A DNA stretch of 64,000 bases, from the NCBI GenBank assembly GCA_910588875.1, contig CAJURT010000015.1:1-64000 (forward strand), given 5' to 3'. How positions within the stretch are numbered: position 1 is the stretch's first letter; the number at the start of each line of letters is the position of its first letter. Both the position numbers and the translations under genes were made by a program. Positions 47,392-55,940 of the stretch are shown piece by piece. The notes beneath the pieces are model-generated. The model made no database searches. It worked only from the letters and a program-made list of their open reading frames with translations, and was not told where the DNA came from. The DNA is from an uncultured Lachnospiraceae bacterium (lineage in GTDB: Bacteria > Bacillota > Clostridia > Lachnospirales > Lachnospiraceae).

Positions 47392-47594
47392 TTTTCTTAC
47401 TTTGTTCCTTTTCCTTGTTGGTTTATCGTCTTTTCTTAATTCTGCTGTCTTCCATTATAGCCCTTTTGCCCATTTCCGCAACCAAAACTTTGCCGGCCCA
47501 CAAAGCATTTTCTCTTTCTTGTTCGCCGAGGGCGCCTTAGCATATCCTAAAAATTACAAACCTCCTACGTTTTCTTACAATATCAGGCGCCGCA

Positions 47595-47625
47595 TTGACC
47601 CTAGAACGGTTCCAGGGTTTATAAT
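47595..47625 (+). promoter_or_regulatory. Promoter of the wall-binding protein gene with a palindrome in the spacer
   Basis: A TTGACC -35 (47595-47600) and a TATAAT -10 (47620-47625) are 19 bases apart. The spacer carries the near-perfect palindrome CCCTaGAACgGTTCcAGGG (47599-47617), a likely operator. The rest of the 47392-47689 gap holds nothing I can support. Confidence 0.5.
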
Positions 47626-47689
47626 TTCACCTGTATAGAAGCCCGAAACGCTTCATTGCAAAAATCGATTGTAAAAAGGGGGATAAACC

Positions 47690-48940
47690 ATGAGGCTTAT
47701 GCAGCAGAATTTTCAAAGGATCCTTGTGCTGGCGTCCTGTCTGTCTCTCCTGTCGGCGGCTTCCCTGCCTGCTTACGGCGCCGATGCCAGGGAAAAGATC
47801 GGCAGCGTCAAATTAGCCGTCAGCTATGACGGTAAACCAGAGGCAGGAAAGACAATAGGCACCGTCACCGTCAGCATCTCAGACGATAAACTTGAAATTT
47901 CCGAACCGGCACAATATTACGGCACGGACGATGATGTCTGGGCCCGCGGCGAAACACCGGTAATCCGGGTGGAACTGGCCATAAAAGACAGTTCCAGATA
48001 CCGCTTTACTTCCTCCACCAAGGTGTCCTCTTCCGGCGGGCGCAGCGAACTGAAAGCAAAGAAATTATTGGACAATGGGGACGGCCTGCGGGTGGATCTG
48101 CGGCTGCCGAAAGTTACCGGGCCCCTTGATGAGGCCGAGGAATATTATTGGGACGGAAGGCGCGCCAGATGGTCGGAGGTGGAGGATGCCGATAAATATG
48201 AGGTACGGCTGTACCGGGGAAACTCCCAGGTAACGACAGTGACAACCACCGGCACCAGCTACTATTTCTACCCCCACATGAACCGCGGCGGCGAATACAC
48301 CTTCCGGGTCCGGGCGCTCTGCAGCGCCGACGGCGCAAAGGGGGACTGGACGGATAAATCCGAGGAATTTTATCTCTCCTCCAGTGATGCCTACCAGGGA
48401 TCTCCCCCAACACAAGAAGGGGGGAACACTTCCGGCTCTTCCTCCGGGCCGGGAAACAGCCAGCCTGTCGGCTGGATCCAGAATCAGTCACGCTGGAACT
48501 ACCGGCAGCCTGACGGCAGCCTGGTGCGTGACTCCTGGCTTTTTACGGACAGCAATTGGTTCTATTTCGGCAATGACAGCATCATGCGGACCGGCTGGAT
48601 CTTTGTGGACAACAACTGGTTCTATTTAAACCCGGTCTCTGACGGCTCCCGCGGCGCCATGAGGACCGGCTGGATTTTCACAGACAACAACTGGTTCTAT
48701 TTAAACCCGGTCTCTGACGGCTCCCGCGGCGCCATGAAAACCGGCTGGATTTTCACAGACAACAGCTGGTATTACCTAAACCCGGTGTCCGACGGCTCCC
48801 GCGGCGCCATGAAAACCGGCTACCAGCACATAAACGGCAAATGGTACTACCTGGATAGCAGTACCGGGATCCTGTGGACGGACCGTCATACCCCGGACGG
48901 CCGCCGGGCCGGTCGGGATGGGGCGCTGCAGAACAGTTAA
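47690..48940 (+). CDS. Secreted protein with C-terminal cell-wall/choline-binding-type repeats
   Basis: This 416-residue protein has a signal peptide (ILVLASCLSLLSAASLPAYG, cleavage near residue 30). An N-terminal beta-rich domain of unknown role (about 30-150) precedes a fibronectin III-like segment (about 150-235, RWSEVEDADKYEVRLYRG, then GGEYTFRVRAL). After a Ser/Gly linker come aromatic repeats, GWIFTDNNWFYLNPVSDGS and variants. These are of the CW_binding/glucan-binding type that attach proteins to wall polymers. Three repeats are encoded by nearly identical 75-base units. No catalytic domain is evident. The ATG follows AAAGGGGG. Confidence 0.85.
   Translation: MRLMQQNFQRILVLASCLSLLSAASLPAYGADAREKIGSVKLAVSYDGKPEAGKTIGTVTVSISDDKLEISEPAQYYGTDDDVWARGETPVIRVELAIKDSSRYRFTSSTKVSSSGGRSELKAKKLLDNGDGLRVDLRLPKVTGPLDEAEEYYWDGRRARWSEVEDADKYEVRLYRGNSQVTTVTTTGTSYYFYPHMNRGGEYTFRVRALCSADGAKGDWTDKSEEFYLSSSDAYQGSPPTQEGGNTSGSSSGPGNSQPVGWIQNQSRWNYRQPDGSLVRDSWLFTDSNWFYFGNDSIMRTGWIFVDNNWFYLNPVSDGSRGAMRTGWIFTDNNWFYLNPVSDGSRGAMKTGWIFTDNSWYYLNPVSDGSRGAMKTGYQHINGKWYYLDSSTGILWTDRHTPDGRRAGRDGALQNS
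48590..48814 (+). repeat. Three tandem 75-bp repeats in the wall-binding protein gene
   Basis: Units at 48590-48664, 48665-48739 and 48740-48814 each start ACCGGCTGGAT and end with GGCGCCATGA-type sequence, encoding 25-residue repeats. The first two differ at only a few bases. Copy number may change by slippage or recombination without breaking the frame. Confidence 0.9.
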
Positions 48941-48948
48941 AAGTCAGC

Positions 48949-48967
48949 ATTGAGAATATATCTCAAT
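48949..48967. terminator. Short bidirectional terminator between convergent genes
   Basis: ATTGAGA (48949-48955) pairs with TCTCAAT (48961-48967) with T/A tracts on both sides. It sits 8 bases after the wall-binding protein stop and touches the stop of the convergent transporter gene. Confidence 0.5.
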
Positions 48968-50188
48968 TTAACGGAACCTGCCGCTGACCGGGCGGTGCCC
49001 GCACTTCCTCAGCAGCCACTCATGCACCACTGCCATCAGCACCAGGAATACCAAAAGATACACCGGGAACAGCGCCATCGTAACATGCTCCGCCAAAAGC
49101 CCAAACAGGGGAGGCATCACACAGATCCCCACATAGGCGCTTGCCATCTGTACCCCGATAATGGCCTGGGACTTGTCCGCCCCAAAATACTCCGGCGCCG
49201 CATGCATCAGGCAGGGATAGATCGGGGAACAGCCCACACCCAAAAGCACCAGCCCGCCCGGCGCCAAGGCTCCCCCCGGCCAGGCAAAGGCAGCCACCCC
49301 GGCAGCCCCCGCCACCAGCCCAAGGCGCACCATCTGTGCGTCGTTCAGCCGGATGGCCAGAAAGCCGCTGACCGCCCGGCCCACCGTAATCCCGATAAAA
49401 AACAGCCCGGCAAACCGCGCCGCCACCTGGGGATGGATCCCGCAGTAAAGAGCCAGATAGCTGCTTCCCCAAAGCCCGGCAGTCTGTTCCAGGGCACAGT
49501 AGCAGAAGAAGGTCCCCATCGCCTGCCTGGCTCCCGGAACCGCCACGATCTCTCCCAGCGTGAGGGCTCTCCCTTCTGGCTTTTCCCTCTTTTTCCCGCC
49601 GGTTCCTCCGCTGCCCTCCCTTCTCCATAGAGGCAGCGCCACTGCCAAAAGCACTGTCAGTCCAATCTGGAGCAGGGACACATAACGGTACCCCATATGC
49701 CATCCCCGGCCGGATGACAGGGCATATCCCATAATATACGGGCCCAGGGAAGCCCCCACTCCCCACATACAGTGGAGCCAGCTCATATGGGAACTTTTAT
49801 AATGCAGGGCCACATAGTTGTTGAGGGATGCATCCACGCTCCCTGCCCCCAGGCCATAGGGCACCGCCCAAAAGCAAAGCAGCCAAAAGGAGCGGCTGAC
49901 CGAAAAGGCATACAGGGCCACCGCCGTCATCGCCACACTGACCGCCGTAACCCTGCCGGTTCCCAGCATACGCGTAAGCCGGTCGCTCTGCAGGCTGGAA
50001 ATCACGGTACATAACGCAATAATCATTGACACCGCACCCGCATAGGATACCGGCACCCCAAATTCCCCATACATGGAAGGCCAGGCCGATCCCAGCAGCG
50101 AGTCCGGCAGCCCCAGGCTGATAAATGACAGATAGATAACTGCCAGCAGCAAATGTATCATCCGACTTCCCACCTTTCTTAGTTCCAT
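48968..50188 (-). CDS. Major facilitator superfamily transporter
   Basis: This 406-residue membrane protein has about twelve hydrophobic helices. It begins IHLLLAVIYLSFISLGLPDSLLGSAWP, a pattern seen in MFS proteins of the FucP/YfkF-like group. It has the loop DRLTRMLGTGRV between helices 2 and 3, GLGAGSVDASLNNYVALHY in helix 4, and SWLHCMWGVGASLGP in helix 5. The substrate cannot be told; sugars or drugs are both possible. The ATG at 50188 is used. It is a single gene, divergent from the 332-residue protein. Confidence 0.85.
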   Translation of the reverse strand: MELRKVGSRMIHLLLAVIYLSFISLGLPDSLLGSAWPSMYGEFGVPVSYAGAVSMIIALCTVISSLQSDRLTRMLGTGRVTAVSVAMTAVALYAFSVSRSFWLLCFWAVPYGLGAGSVDASLNNYVALHYKSSHMSWLHCMWGVGASLGPYIMGYALSSGRGWHMGYRYVSLLQIGLTVLLAVALPLWRREGSGGTGGKKREKPEGRALTLGEIVAVPGARQAMGTFFCYCALEQTAGLWGSSYLALYCGIHPQVAARFAGLFFIGITVGRAVSGFLAIRLNDAQMVRLGLVAGAAGVAAFAWPGGALAPGGLVLLGVGCSPIYPCLMHAAPEYFGADKSQAIIGVQMASAYVGICVMPPLFGLLAEHVTMALFPVYLLVFLVLMAVVHEWLLRKCGHRPVSGRFR

Positions 50189-50369
50189 TGTAGTTTCTTT
50201 TCCAGGTTCCGTCAATCAGATTCCGGGGGAAAAACTCCCCGTCCTCCCTGAAATCAGCCCATTCGGCCCATTATGTTCCCTCCAAAAACGCCGATATATC
50301 AGATAAGAGATTTTTACGGTAATACGGTTGGCAAACGCACTTTTCACGAATTCAGACAGGGGGGATTTT

Positions 50370-51368
50370 ATGAGTTTTACCATGATTAGTTCCTTGAACA
50401 CTTACGCCAAAAATATGAAGATGCAGATGAAGTGGGAACAGCGCCGGGCAAATGGGGACTACTCCCATGACAATAATCTGGCGCTTGTCCAAAAGATCAA
50501 AGAGGATGCAAGCGGCCTCGTTGGCGGCATGGGGGTGAACAATATCGGGGAACCTACCGGCGGCAGTTCCCACCAGTCCATCATGAGCGGAATCCGGGCC
50601 AAGCTGAATGCGGGCAAACGGCTGTCCTCCTCCGAACTGGAGTACCTGAAAAAGAACGACCCGGAGACTTACCAGCATGTAAAGGCCATGGAAGCCGAGA
50701 GGAAGGCATATGAACAGCGCCTGCGCAGATGCAAGACCAAGGAAGAGGTGCAGCGGCTCAAGGCTTCACAGATGGCTTCTTCCTTAGACCGGGTCCGGGA
50801 TGTGAACAACAACCCCAATATCCCGGGCGGAGAAAAGCTGAAGCTGACTCTTGAGGAACATCAGAAGGTTTCCGCTGTCACGGACGCCACCACCAAGTTT
50901 GCCGAGAGCGGCGAGTACCGCAAACTTCCCACAGAGGCTGAGAAGGCTAAGGCTGAGAAAGACCTTAAAGAGGCAAAGGAAGCCGAGAGGAAGGGTGAGA
51001 CCAAGGATGACAAGAACAAGGTAACCCACGAGAAATCTTCGGATACAGAGGAGGTAAAAGACGGGGAAAGGGATGCCGCAGAGGCTGACCAGGCTACAGA
51101 AGCTGCTTCCAGGACGGCTGCAGCAGCCCAGGAAACTACGATCTCCGGCAATACCTACAAAAAAGATATCCGCCAGGCCTCCAAAGGCAAACCCGCTGAC
51201 GCCCAGCTGGCCAAAGCAAAGAAGATCCGCCGTGCTTCCCAAAAGACCCGGGTTGAAGCGGAACTTACCCCGGAAGCCCAAAAGGTTCGCCGTTCCCGTG
51301 CACGGGCTGCCTATGCCCAGAGCATGCAAAGCAATGAAGTTGTTATAACCGTGGATGTGAAAAAATAA
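50370..51368 (+). CDS. Charged, largely disordered hypothetical protein
   Basis: This 332-residue protein starts MSFTMISSLNTYAKNMKMQM with GGGGGG at 50359-50364. It has no signal peptide or membrane helix. The middle (about 190-260) is Lys/Glu/Ala-rich and probably coiled coil or unfolded (EAEKAKAEKDLKEAKEAER). The C-terminus (about 280-332) is strongly basic and ends QSNEVVITVDVKK. Similar proteins occur in Lachnospiraceae but I know no function. It is a single gene followed by a hairpin. Confidence 0.7.
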   Translation: MSFTMISSLNTYAKNMKMQMKWEQRRANGDYSHDNNLALVQKIKEDASGLVGGMGVNNIGEPTGGSSHQSIMSGIRAKLNAGKRLSSSELEYLKKNDPETYQHVKAMEAERKAYEQRLRRCKTKEEVQRLKASQMASSLDRVRDVNNNPNIPGGEKLKLTLEEHQKVSAVTDATTKFAESGEYRKLPTEAEKAKAEKDLKEAKEAERKGETKDDKNKVTHEKSSDTEEVKDGERDAAEADQATEAASRTAAAAQETTISGNTYKKDIRQASKGKPADAQLAKAKKIRRASQKTRVEAELTPEAQKVRRSRARAAYAQSMQSNEVVITVDVKK

Positions 51369-51390
51369 AGATGGATATTGCAAACAAAGC

Positions 51391-51420
51391 ACAGGGGCTG
51401 CCGTTAATGGCAGCCCCTGT
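51391..51420 (+). terminator. Hairpin after the charged hypothetical gene
   Basis: ACAGGGGCTGCC (51391-51402) pairs perfectly with GGCAGCCCCTGT (51409-51420). There is no clear T tract. It could serve both converging genes. Confidence 0.55.
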
Positions 51421-51467
51421 CAGCCGGAGGGATGCCTCTAAGACCTCCCGTCCGGCATATCCTTTTC

Positions 51468-51722
51468 TCAGCGCCCCAGCACCTCGTCAAGATCCAAGGT
51501 AGTCCTGCCGTCTTCCAGGACAAAGCAGGGAATCCCGATGCCGCCCTTTTCCCTCACGGATGCATACAGGGGATTTGTCTCCCTCTGGGCCAGATAGGCT
51601 TTCAGATCCGGCAGGCTGGCCGACAGGTTCTTAAAATCAATTTCCACCTTGTTAGCCACCAGCTGATTCAGCGCATACAGGGTATCCGGGCACAAATGGC
51701 TTCCGATAACAGTAACTTTCAT
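51468..51722 (-). CDS. Small glutaredoxin/thioredoxin-fold protein
   Basis: This 84-residue protein has the strand MKVTVIGSHLCPDT, giving a CPDT active site with a single cysteine. A helix, EIDFKNLSASLPDLKAYL, and the cis-Pro region GIGIPCFVLEDG follow. This is the layout of the glutaredoxin-related family found in anaerobes. It probably handles thiol exchange. It lies 61 bases after the broken CoA-disulfide reductase gene on the same strand, and could be the last member of that sulfur operon. Confidence 0.8.
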   Translation of the reverse strand: MKVTVIGSHLCPDTLYALNQLVANKVEIDFKNLSASLPDLKAYLAQRETNPLYASVREKGGIGIPCFVLEDGRTTLDLDEVLGR

Positions 51723-51783
51723 GATAATATCCTCTCTTTCTTATATAAAATATGAATAGTATAACCACATTTTTTCTAACCGA

Positions 51784-53183
51784 TTATCTGACCTTCCCTG
51801 AGGCCCTGTCCTCGGCCATCTCATGGTACAATGCGTACCCGCCGGAAAGGTTCCTTGTCCTCCTCCCCTTCTGCTCCAGGATACATTGGGCCAGGTATCC
51901 CCTCAGGCCGATCTGGCAGGTAAGATAGATTTCCTTTTGCCCGTCAAGTTCATCCAGCCTTTCCCGCAGTTCATCCAGGGGAATGTTTATGTAACCGGGA
52001 ATATGCCCCGTCTCATACTCTGCCCGTGTCCGGACATCCAGGCAGATGGCGTCTTTGGGAATCCTTTCCATATCCTCCAGATAGTAGGGCTTCATCTTTC
52101 CCTCCAGGATATTTTCAATCACATATCCCACCATATTTACCGGATCCTTGGCTGAAGAAAAGGGCGGTGCATAGGACAATTCCTCCTCCTGCAGTTCGTA
52201 ACAGGACTGGCCAAACCGCACTGCATTCGCCAGCAGGTCAATCCGTTTGTCCACCCCGTCCCTGCCCACGATCTGTGCCCCTAAAATCCTGCCGCCCTCC
52301 GGATCATACAAAGTCTTCACAAACATCTGGCTTCCCTTGTAGGCACGGCGCTTCCCGCAGAGGTTATCCCCTACGATCCTCCCCTGTTTATTTGCCGGGG
52401 AGGCCAGGGGGATCAGCACCTGCTGCCCGCTCACCACATGGGGGACTGCCACCGCATCCCCCAATGCATAGATATCTTTGTAGGAAGCTTCCATATATTG
52501 GTTCACCACAATCTCCCCCCGCCGGCCCAGGGCGATTCCGCTGTCGCGCAAAAACCCGGTGGCCGGACGGACGCCGATGCTGAGGATCACCAGATCCGCC
52601 TTCACCCGTTCCCCGCTGCCCAGCAGCACATAGTCCTTCCCGATCCCGCTGCACATCTGGTTCAGGTACAAACCAATCCCCTGGCTGCGTATTTCGTTGT
52701 GAACCCGATGGGACATATCCTGATCCAGGGGAGGCAGCACATGGCCGGCGCCCTCAATCACCGATACCGAAATCCCTCTCTCAAAAAGGTTCTCCGCAAT
52801 CTCCAGCCCGATAAAACCAGCCCTTCCACTGGCGGCACTACTGGCTCCGCCCCCGGGGAAAGCACCAGCTTATCATAACTTTCCTCATAATTTTTTCCCC
52901 CTGCGCAGACTATCACCGTTTTTTTCTCCAGGTTGACGGACACTGCCTCATGCCCGGTTCTTACATCCACCCGGAACCGGCTGTAAAAACTTTGGGGCGT
53001 CTGCAGCTGGAGTTTCCCCTTCTCCTGGATCACTCCCCCCACATAATAGGGAAGGCCGCAGTTTGCATAGGAAATATGGGGGCCCTTTTCCAAGAGGACA
53101 ATCTCCGCCTCCTCGTCATTCCGCCTCAGCCTGGCCGCCGTGCCGGCACCGCCGGCCACACCGCCTACAATCACTACCTTCAT
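51784..53183 (-). pseudogene. Broken CoA-disulfide reductase/rhodanese fusion (two deletions, one frameshifting)
   Basis: The gene begins as an FAD/NAD(P)H disulfide reductase (MKVVIVGGVAGGAGTAARLR, redox cysteine in SYANCGLPYYVGG). It runs to PVVPPVEG near 52815, then changes frame at GFIGLEIAENLFERG. The ~40 codons that normally lie between are missing. The second frame continues through the NAD-binding and C-terminal domains (CYELQEEELSYAPPFSSAKD) to a rhodanese domain (LDVRTRAEYETGHIPGYINI). A second, in-frame loss of about 45 codons is seen between AYKGSQ and MFVKTLYDPEGG. Only about 466 codons remain of the usual ~550. The protein cannot be functional. The start overlaps the stop of the restored RidA frame. 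Confidence 0.88.
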
Positions 53184-53559
53184 AGAACGCTCCCTTTTAC
53201 GGCAATCGCTTCGATCTCACATAAGACTCCCTTGGGCAGAGTCCTGACTGCCACACAGTTCCTGGCTGGTTTTGACACAAAATATTCCCCATACACCTGG
53301 TTGAATTCTGCAAAGTCTGCCATATCCGCCAAAAAGCATGTGGTTTTAAACACCCTGTCAAAATCTGTCCCTGCCTCCCTAAGGATTGCCCCACATTCTC
53401 ACAACTCTGCCTCGCCTGGGCCCCAATCCCTTCCGGCACCTGGCCGTTCTCCGGGTTTACCGGGATCTGGCCAGAAGTATAGACCATCCCTGCCACTTCA
53501 AACCCCTGGGAATACGGGCCGATGGCGCCCGGCGCTTTCTTTGTCTCGATTACCTTCAT
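53180..53559 (-). pseudogene. RidA-family gene with a one-base frameshift
   Basis: The start (MKVIETKKAPGAIGPYSQGF ... GAQARQSCENVG) is a normal RidA. At a G tract near 53392 one base is missing: GTGGGGCA instead of GTGGGGGCA. Restoring it continues the family as AILREAGTDFDRVFKTTC, then KPARNCVAVRTLPKG, and ends EIEAIAVKGSVL at 53180. The unrepaired frame stops at 53197 after nonsense sequence. It would have removed 2-aminoacrylate made by the malY-type lyase. The intact RidA at 14553-14933 may cover the loss. Confidence 0.85.
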
Positions 53560-53612
53560 TTTTCTGATCCTCCTTTATTATCGGCTTGTCCAGCCTTTTT
53601 TTCTGTTCACTT

Positions 53613-54281
53613 TTATTCTGCAATCTCCCCTGCTGTCAGGCGCTTCTCCAGCCAGTCCTTCCCTTCCACCAGCCGGGTAATCACCATGGAAGCAATGGTA
53701 TCTCCTGAGGCATTTAAGCAGGTTGCCGCCGGGTCTACCAGAAAGCCAATCGTGGCAATCAGCGGGAACGCCTCTGCCGGGGACTCCTGCCCTCCGCAGG
53801 CTGCCACTGCCAGACCAGACATAATGGCAAACACAATGATCGGCAGCATATTGCTTCTGCTCATCAGCCCGGAAAAATCGTTTACCGTCAGAGCGCCCAC
53901 AATCATGTCACTGATACTGGAAGCCTCATCCATCTCAGCCGCCCCCATGGCGATGGTGGTATTGGCAGCGGGAGGCCAGATATTGACCACGACTAAAACC
54001 AGGGCTGCCGCAAAAATACCGGTCACCACAAAGGTCAGCACCAGGCTCCCCAGGATCTTTCCCAGGCGCTTCATGTTCAGCATATTCCCCACCGCCGTGG
54101 TGATGGACACAAACACCATAGGAACCACAATGGTAAACATCAGGTTCAAAAATATCTGCCCCAACGGCTCAAACACGGAGGCCTTTTCCCCCATCACCAA
54201 CCCCAGGATTGCCCCGATGAAGATACCTCCCAGCAAAATCAACGGAAACTTATAATTATCTCACAATTTTTTCTTATCCAT
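53613..54281 (-). pseudogene. Dicarboxylate/amino acid:cation symporter remnant (nonsense codon and large internal deletion)
   Basis: From the ATG at 54281 the frame reads MDKKKL, then a TGA at 54261-54263, then DNYKFPLILLGGIFIGAI, which is the normal N-terminus of a DAACS-family symporter. The stop is probably a changed CGA. After SNMLPIIVFAIMSGLAVAAC near 53790 the frame jumps to PAEAFPLIATIGFLVDPAAT. About 190 codons are gone, including the hairpin loops and substrate site. The remnant is 209 codons from its first internal ATG, against roughly 400-430 normally. It sits between malY and the RidA gene and probably carried cystine or a related amino acid. Confidence 0.87.
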
Positions 54282-54339
54282 TTTCTCTCTCCTGTATTAT
54301 TGTTTTTTCTATATATCCCTCTGTTTATCTGCCGGCCTC

Positions 54340-55512
54340 TCATCCCAGGCTGTCCACCGCATCCCGCAGCTGGCTCAACGCCTTTTCCAGGACGCTTCTT
54401 GGGCAGGCTGCATTCAGCCGCATGTATCCCTTTAAGCTGCGCCCAAAGGTATTCCCCTCATTCAGCCCCAGCTTTGCCTTCTCGATCATAAACCTTCTCA
54501 GGGCTTCATTGTCCATCCCCAGATCCCGGCAGTCCAGCCATACCAGGTAGGTGGCATCCGGCATGTTCGGCTTAATCCTGGGAATATACTTTTCAAAATA
54601 TTCCTTTATGAAAGCGAAGTTCCCGGAAAGATACTCCAAAAGCTGCTCCAGCCACTCTTCCCCCTCATTGTAAGCTGCCTCCATCGCCACCGAACTGAAT
54701 GCATTGTTCCGGTGGATGTCCATATTCATCCAGAACCGGTCATACTTTGCCTTCATCTCTGCATTGGGGAAAATTGTGGTGGATGCCTGGATCCCTGCCA
54801 GGTTAAAGGTCTTTGTCGCCGACACACAGGATATAACCTTTGAGCGGATCTCCTCGGAAATCGATGCCGTAGGCCTGTGTTTCTTCCCGTTAAAAATCAA
54901 ATCCGAATGGATTTCATCCGACACCAGGAGCACGTCATTGGCAATGCAGATCTCTGCCATTTTTTCAAGTTCCCACTGCTCCCAGACAATACCCAGGGGA
55001 TTGTGGGGGCTGCAGAGGAGGAAAATCTTTGCCTCCTTGGCCTTTTTCTCAAAATCCTCGAAATCAATTGCCCAATGCCCATCCTTCTCCGCGATGGGGT
55101 TCTCCACCACCTGGCGCCCCCAGGCCTCTGTCACGTCATAAAACTCCGAGTACACCGGTGTCTGGATCATCACCTTATCCTGTTCCTCGCTGAAAATCTT
55201 CACAATGGCGGATAATGCCGGTACCACCCCCAGGCTCCAACTCATCAGGGAGGGATCCACATCCCAGCCGTTCCGCCTTTTCTCCCAATTCTTCACCGCT
55301 TCAAAATAGCTGTCCGGCCTTGAGGTATATCCCCATATCCCCTCCTCCGCCTTCCTTTGGCATGCATCGATGATGGGCTGTGCAGTCCGAAAATCCATAT
55401 CCGCCACCCACAAAGGAATCACGTCCTCCGTCCCGAATTTCTTCATCCGCTCGTCATACTTGGCTGCCCTGTTTTTGCTGCGGTCAATGACCTGGTCAAA
55501 ATCATACCTCAT
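54340..55512 (-). CDS. MalY/PatB-type PLP-dependent cysteine-S-conjugate beta-lyase
   Basis: This fold-type I PLP enzyme cleaves C-S bonds of cystathionine, cysteine or cystine, giving a thiol, pyruvate and ammonia through 2-aminoacrylate. The 390-residue protein has PLWVADMDFRTAQP at the start and CSPHNPLGIVW. The cofactor-binding SDEIHSDLIF, the PLP lysine in SATKTFNLAGIQAS and the end YMRLNAACPRSVLEKAL are also present. All key motifs are intact. The ATG at 55512 has AAAGGA nine bases upstream. It is the first gene of a leftward operon whose next three genes are broken. Confidence 0.9.
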   Translation of the reverse strand: MRYDFDQVIDRSKNRAAKYDERMKKFGTEDVIPLWVADMDFRTAQPIIDACQRKAEEGIWGYTSRPDSYFEAVKNWEKRRNGWDVDPSLMSWSLGVVPALSAIVKIFSEEQDKVMIQTPVYSEFYDVTEAWGRQVVENPIAEKDGHWAIDFEDFEKKAKEAKIFLLCSPHNPLGIVWEQWELEKMAEICIANDVLLVSDEIHSDLIFNGKKHRPTASISEEIRSKVISCVSATKTFNLAGIQASTTIFPNAEMKAKYDRFWMNMDIHRNNAFSSVAMEAAYNEGEEWLEQLLEYLSGNFAFIKEYFEKYIPRIKPNMPDATYLVWLDCRDLGMDNEALRRFMIEKAKLGLNEGNTFGRSLKGYMRLNAACPRSVLEKALSQLRDAVDSLG

Positions 55513-55601
55513 CTTCATCATTCCTTTCTGTTTTTCTTTTTGGTTGTGGAGCCGTTTCTCTTTTGCTGCCCTATGCCCATATATATTGCATAAAGCGTGC
55601 C

Positions 55602-55627
55602 AAAAAACGGGGATCTCCCGGTTTTTT
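55602..55627 (-). promoter_or_regulatory. Terminator-like hairpin in the malY leader (possible attenuator)
   Basis: AAAAAAC-GGGG at 55602-55612 pairs with CCC-G-GTTTTTT at 55617-55627. On the minus strand the stem ends in TTTTTT, about 90 bases before the malY-type ATG. If transcription starts upstream of it, this would be a conditional terminator. No T-box or known riboswitch is recognised. Confidence 0.4.
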
Positions 55628-55700
55628 AATATTTTTTCTAAAATTCCCTGGATTTTAATGGTTTTTGTGATTTTAAAAGGGATTTCAAACACGCCGTTTA

Positions 55701-55781
55701 TTGGTTTTATTTGGTTTTAATTGGTTCCTTTTGGCTTTAATCGGTTTTAATTGGTCTTTAATTGGTTTTTATTTGGTTTCA
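55701..55781. repeat. Eight imperfect 10-bp repeats of TTGGTTTTAA
   Basis: Units read TTGGTTTTAT, TTGGTTTTAA, TTGGTTCCTT, TTGGCTTTAA, TCGGTTTTAA, TTGGTCTTTA, ATTGGTTTTT and ATTTGGTTTC. The 10-base period is kept for eight units. One helical turn per unit puts all GG and T tracts on one face, giving curved DNA or a row of protein sites. It lies between the divergent malY and lacI-type genes. Confidence 0.85.
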
Positions 55782-55940
55782 AAATACGTCCAAAGGAATA
55801 CCTTCAAACCATAAATAACACCTGCTTTCCCGCACATTTTATGTTATACTATATCGTGATTAGGACTTATCACGCATTTCAGGAAGGCATGGCATCAGGG
55901 GGAACCGGTTATTACCACCCCGCCACAACAGGAGAAACCT

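Larger units (their letters stand above)
55513..55940. other. Control region between malY-type gene and lacI-type gene
   Basis: These 428 bases hold a terminator-like hairpin (55602-55627) and an array of 10-base repeats (55701-55781). An unremarkable stretch leads to the lacI-type start, with TTATACTATATCG near 55850 as a possible -10 region. No gene is supported, although the frame upstream of malY stays open by chance. Confidence 0.5.

Noticed and set aside
55701..55781. CRISPR-like array
   Set aside because: Units are 10 bases with no spacers and no cas genes are in the window; it is a simple phased tandem repeat.
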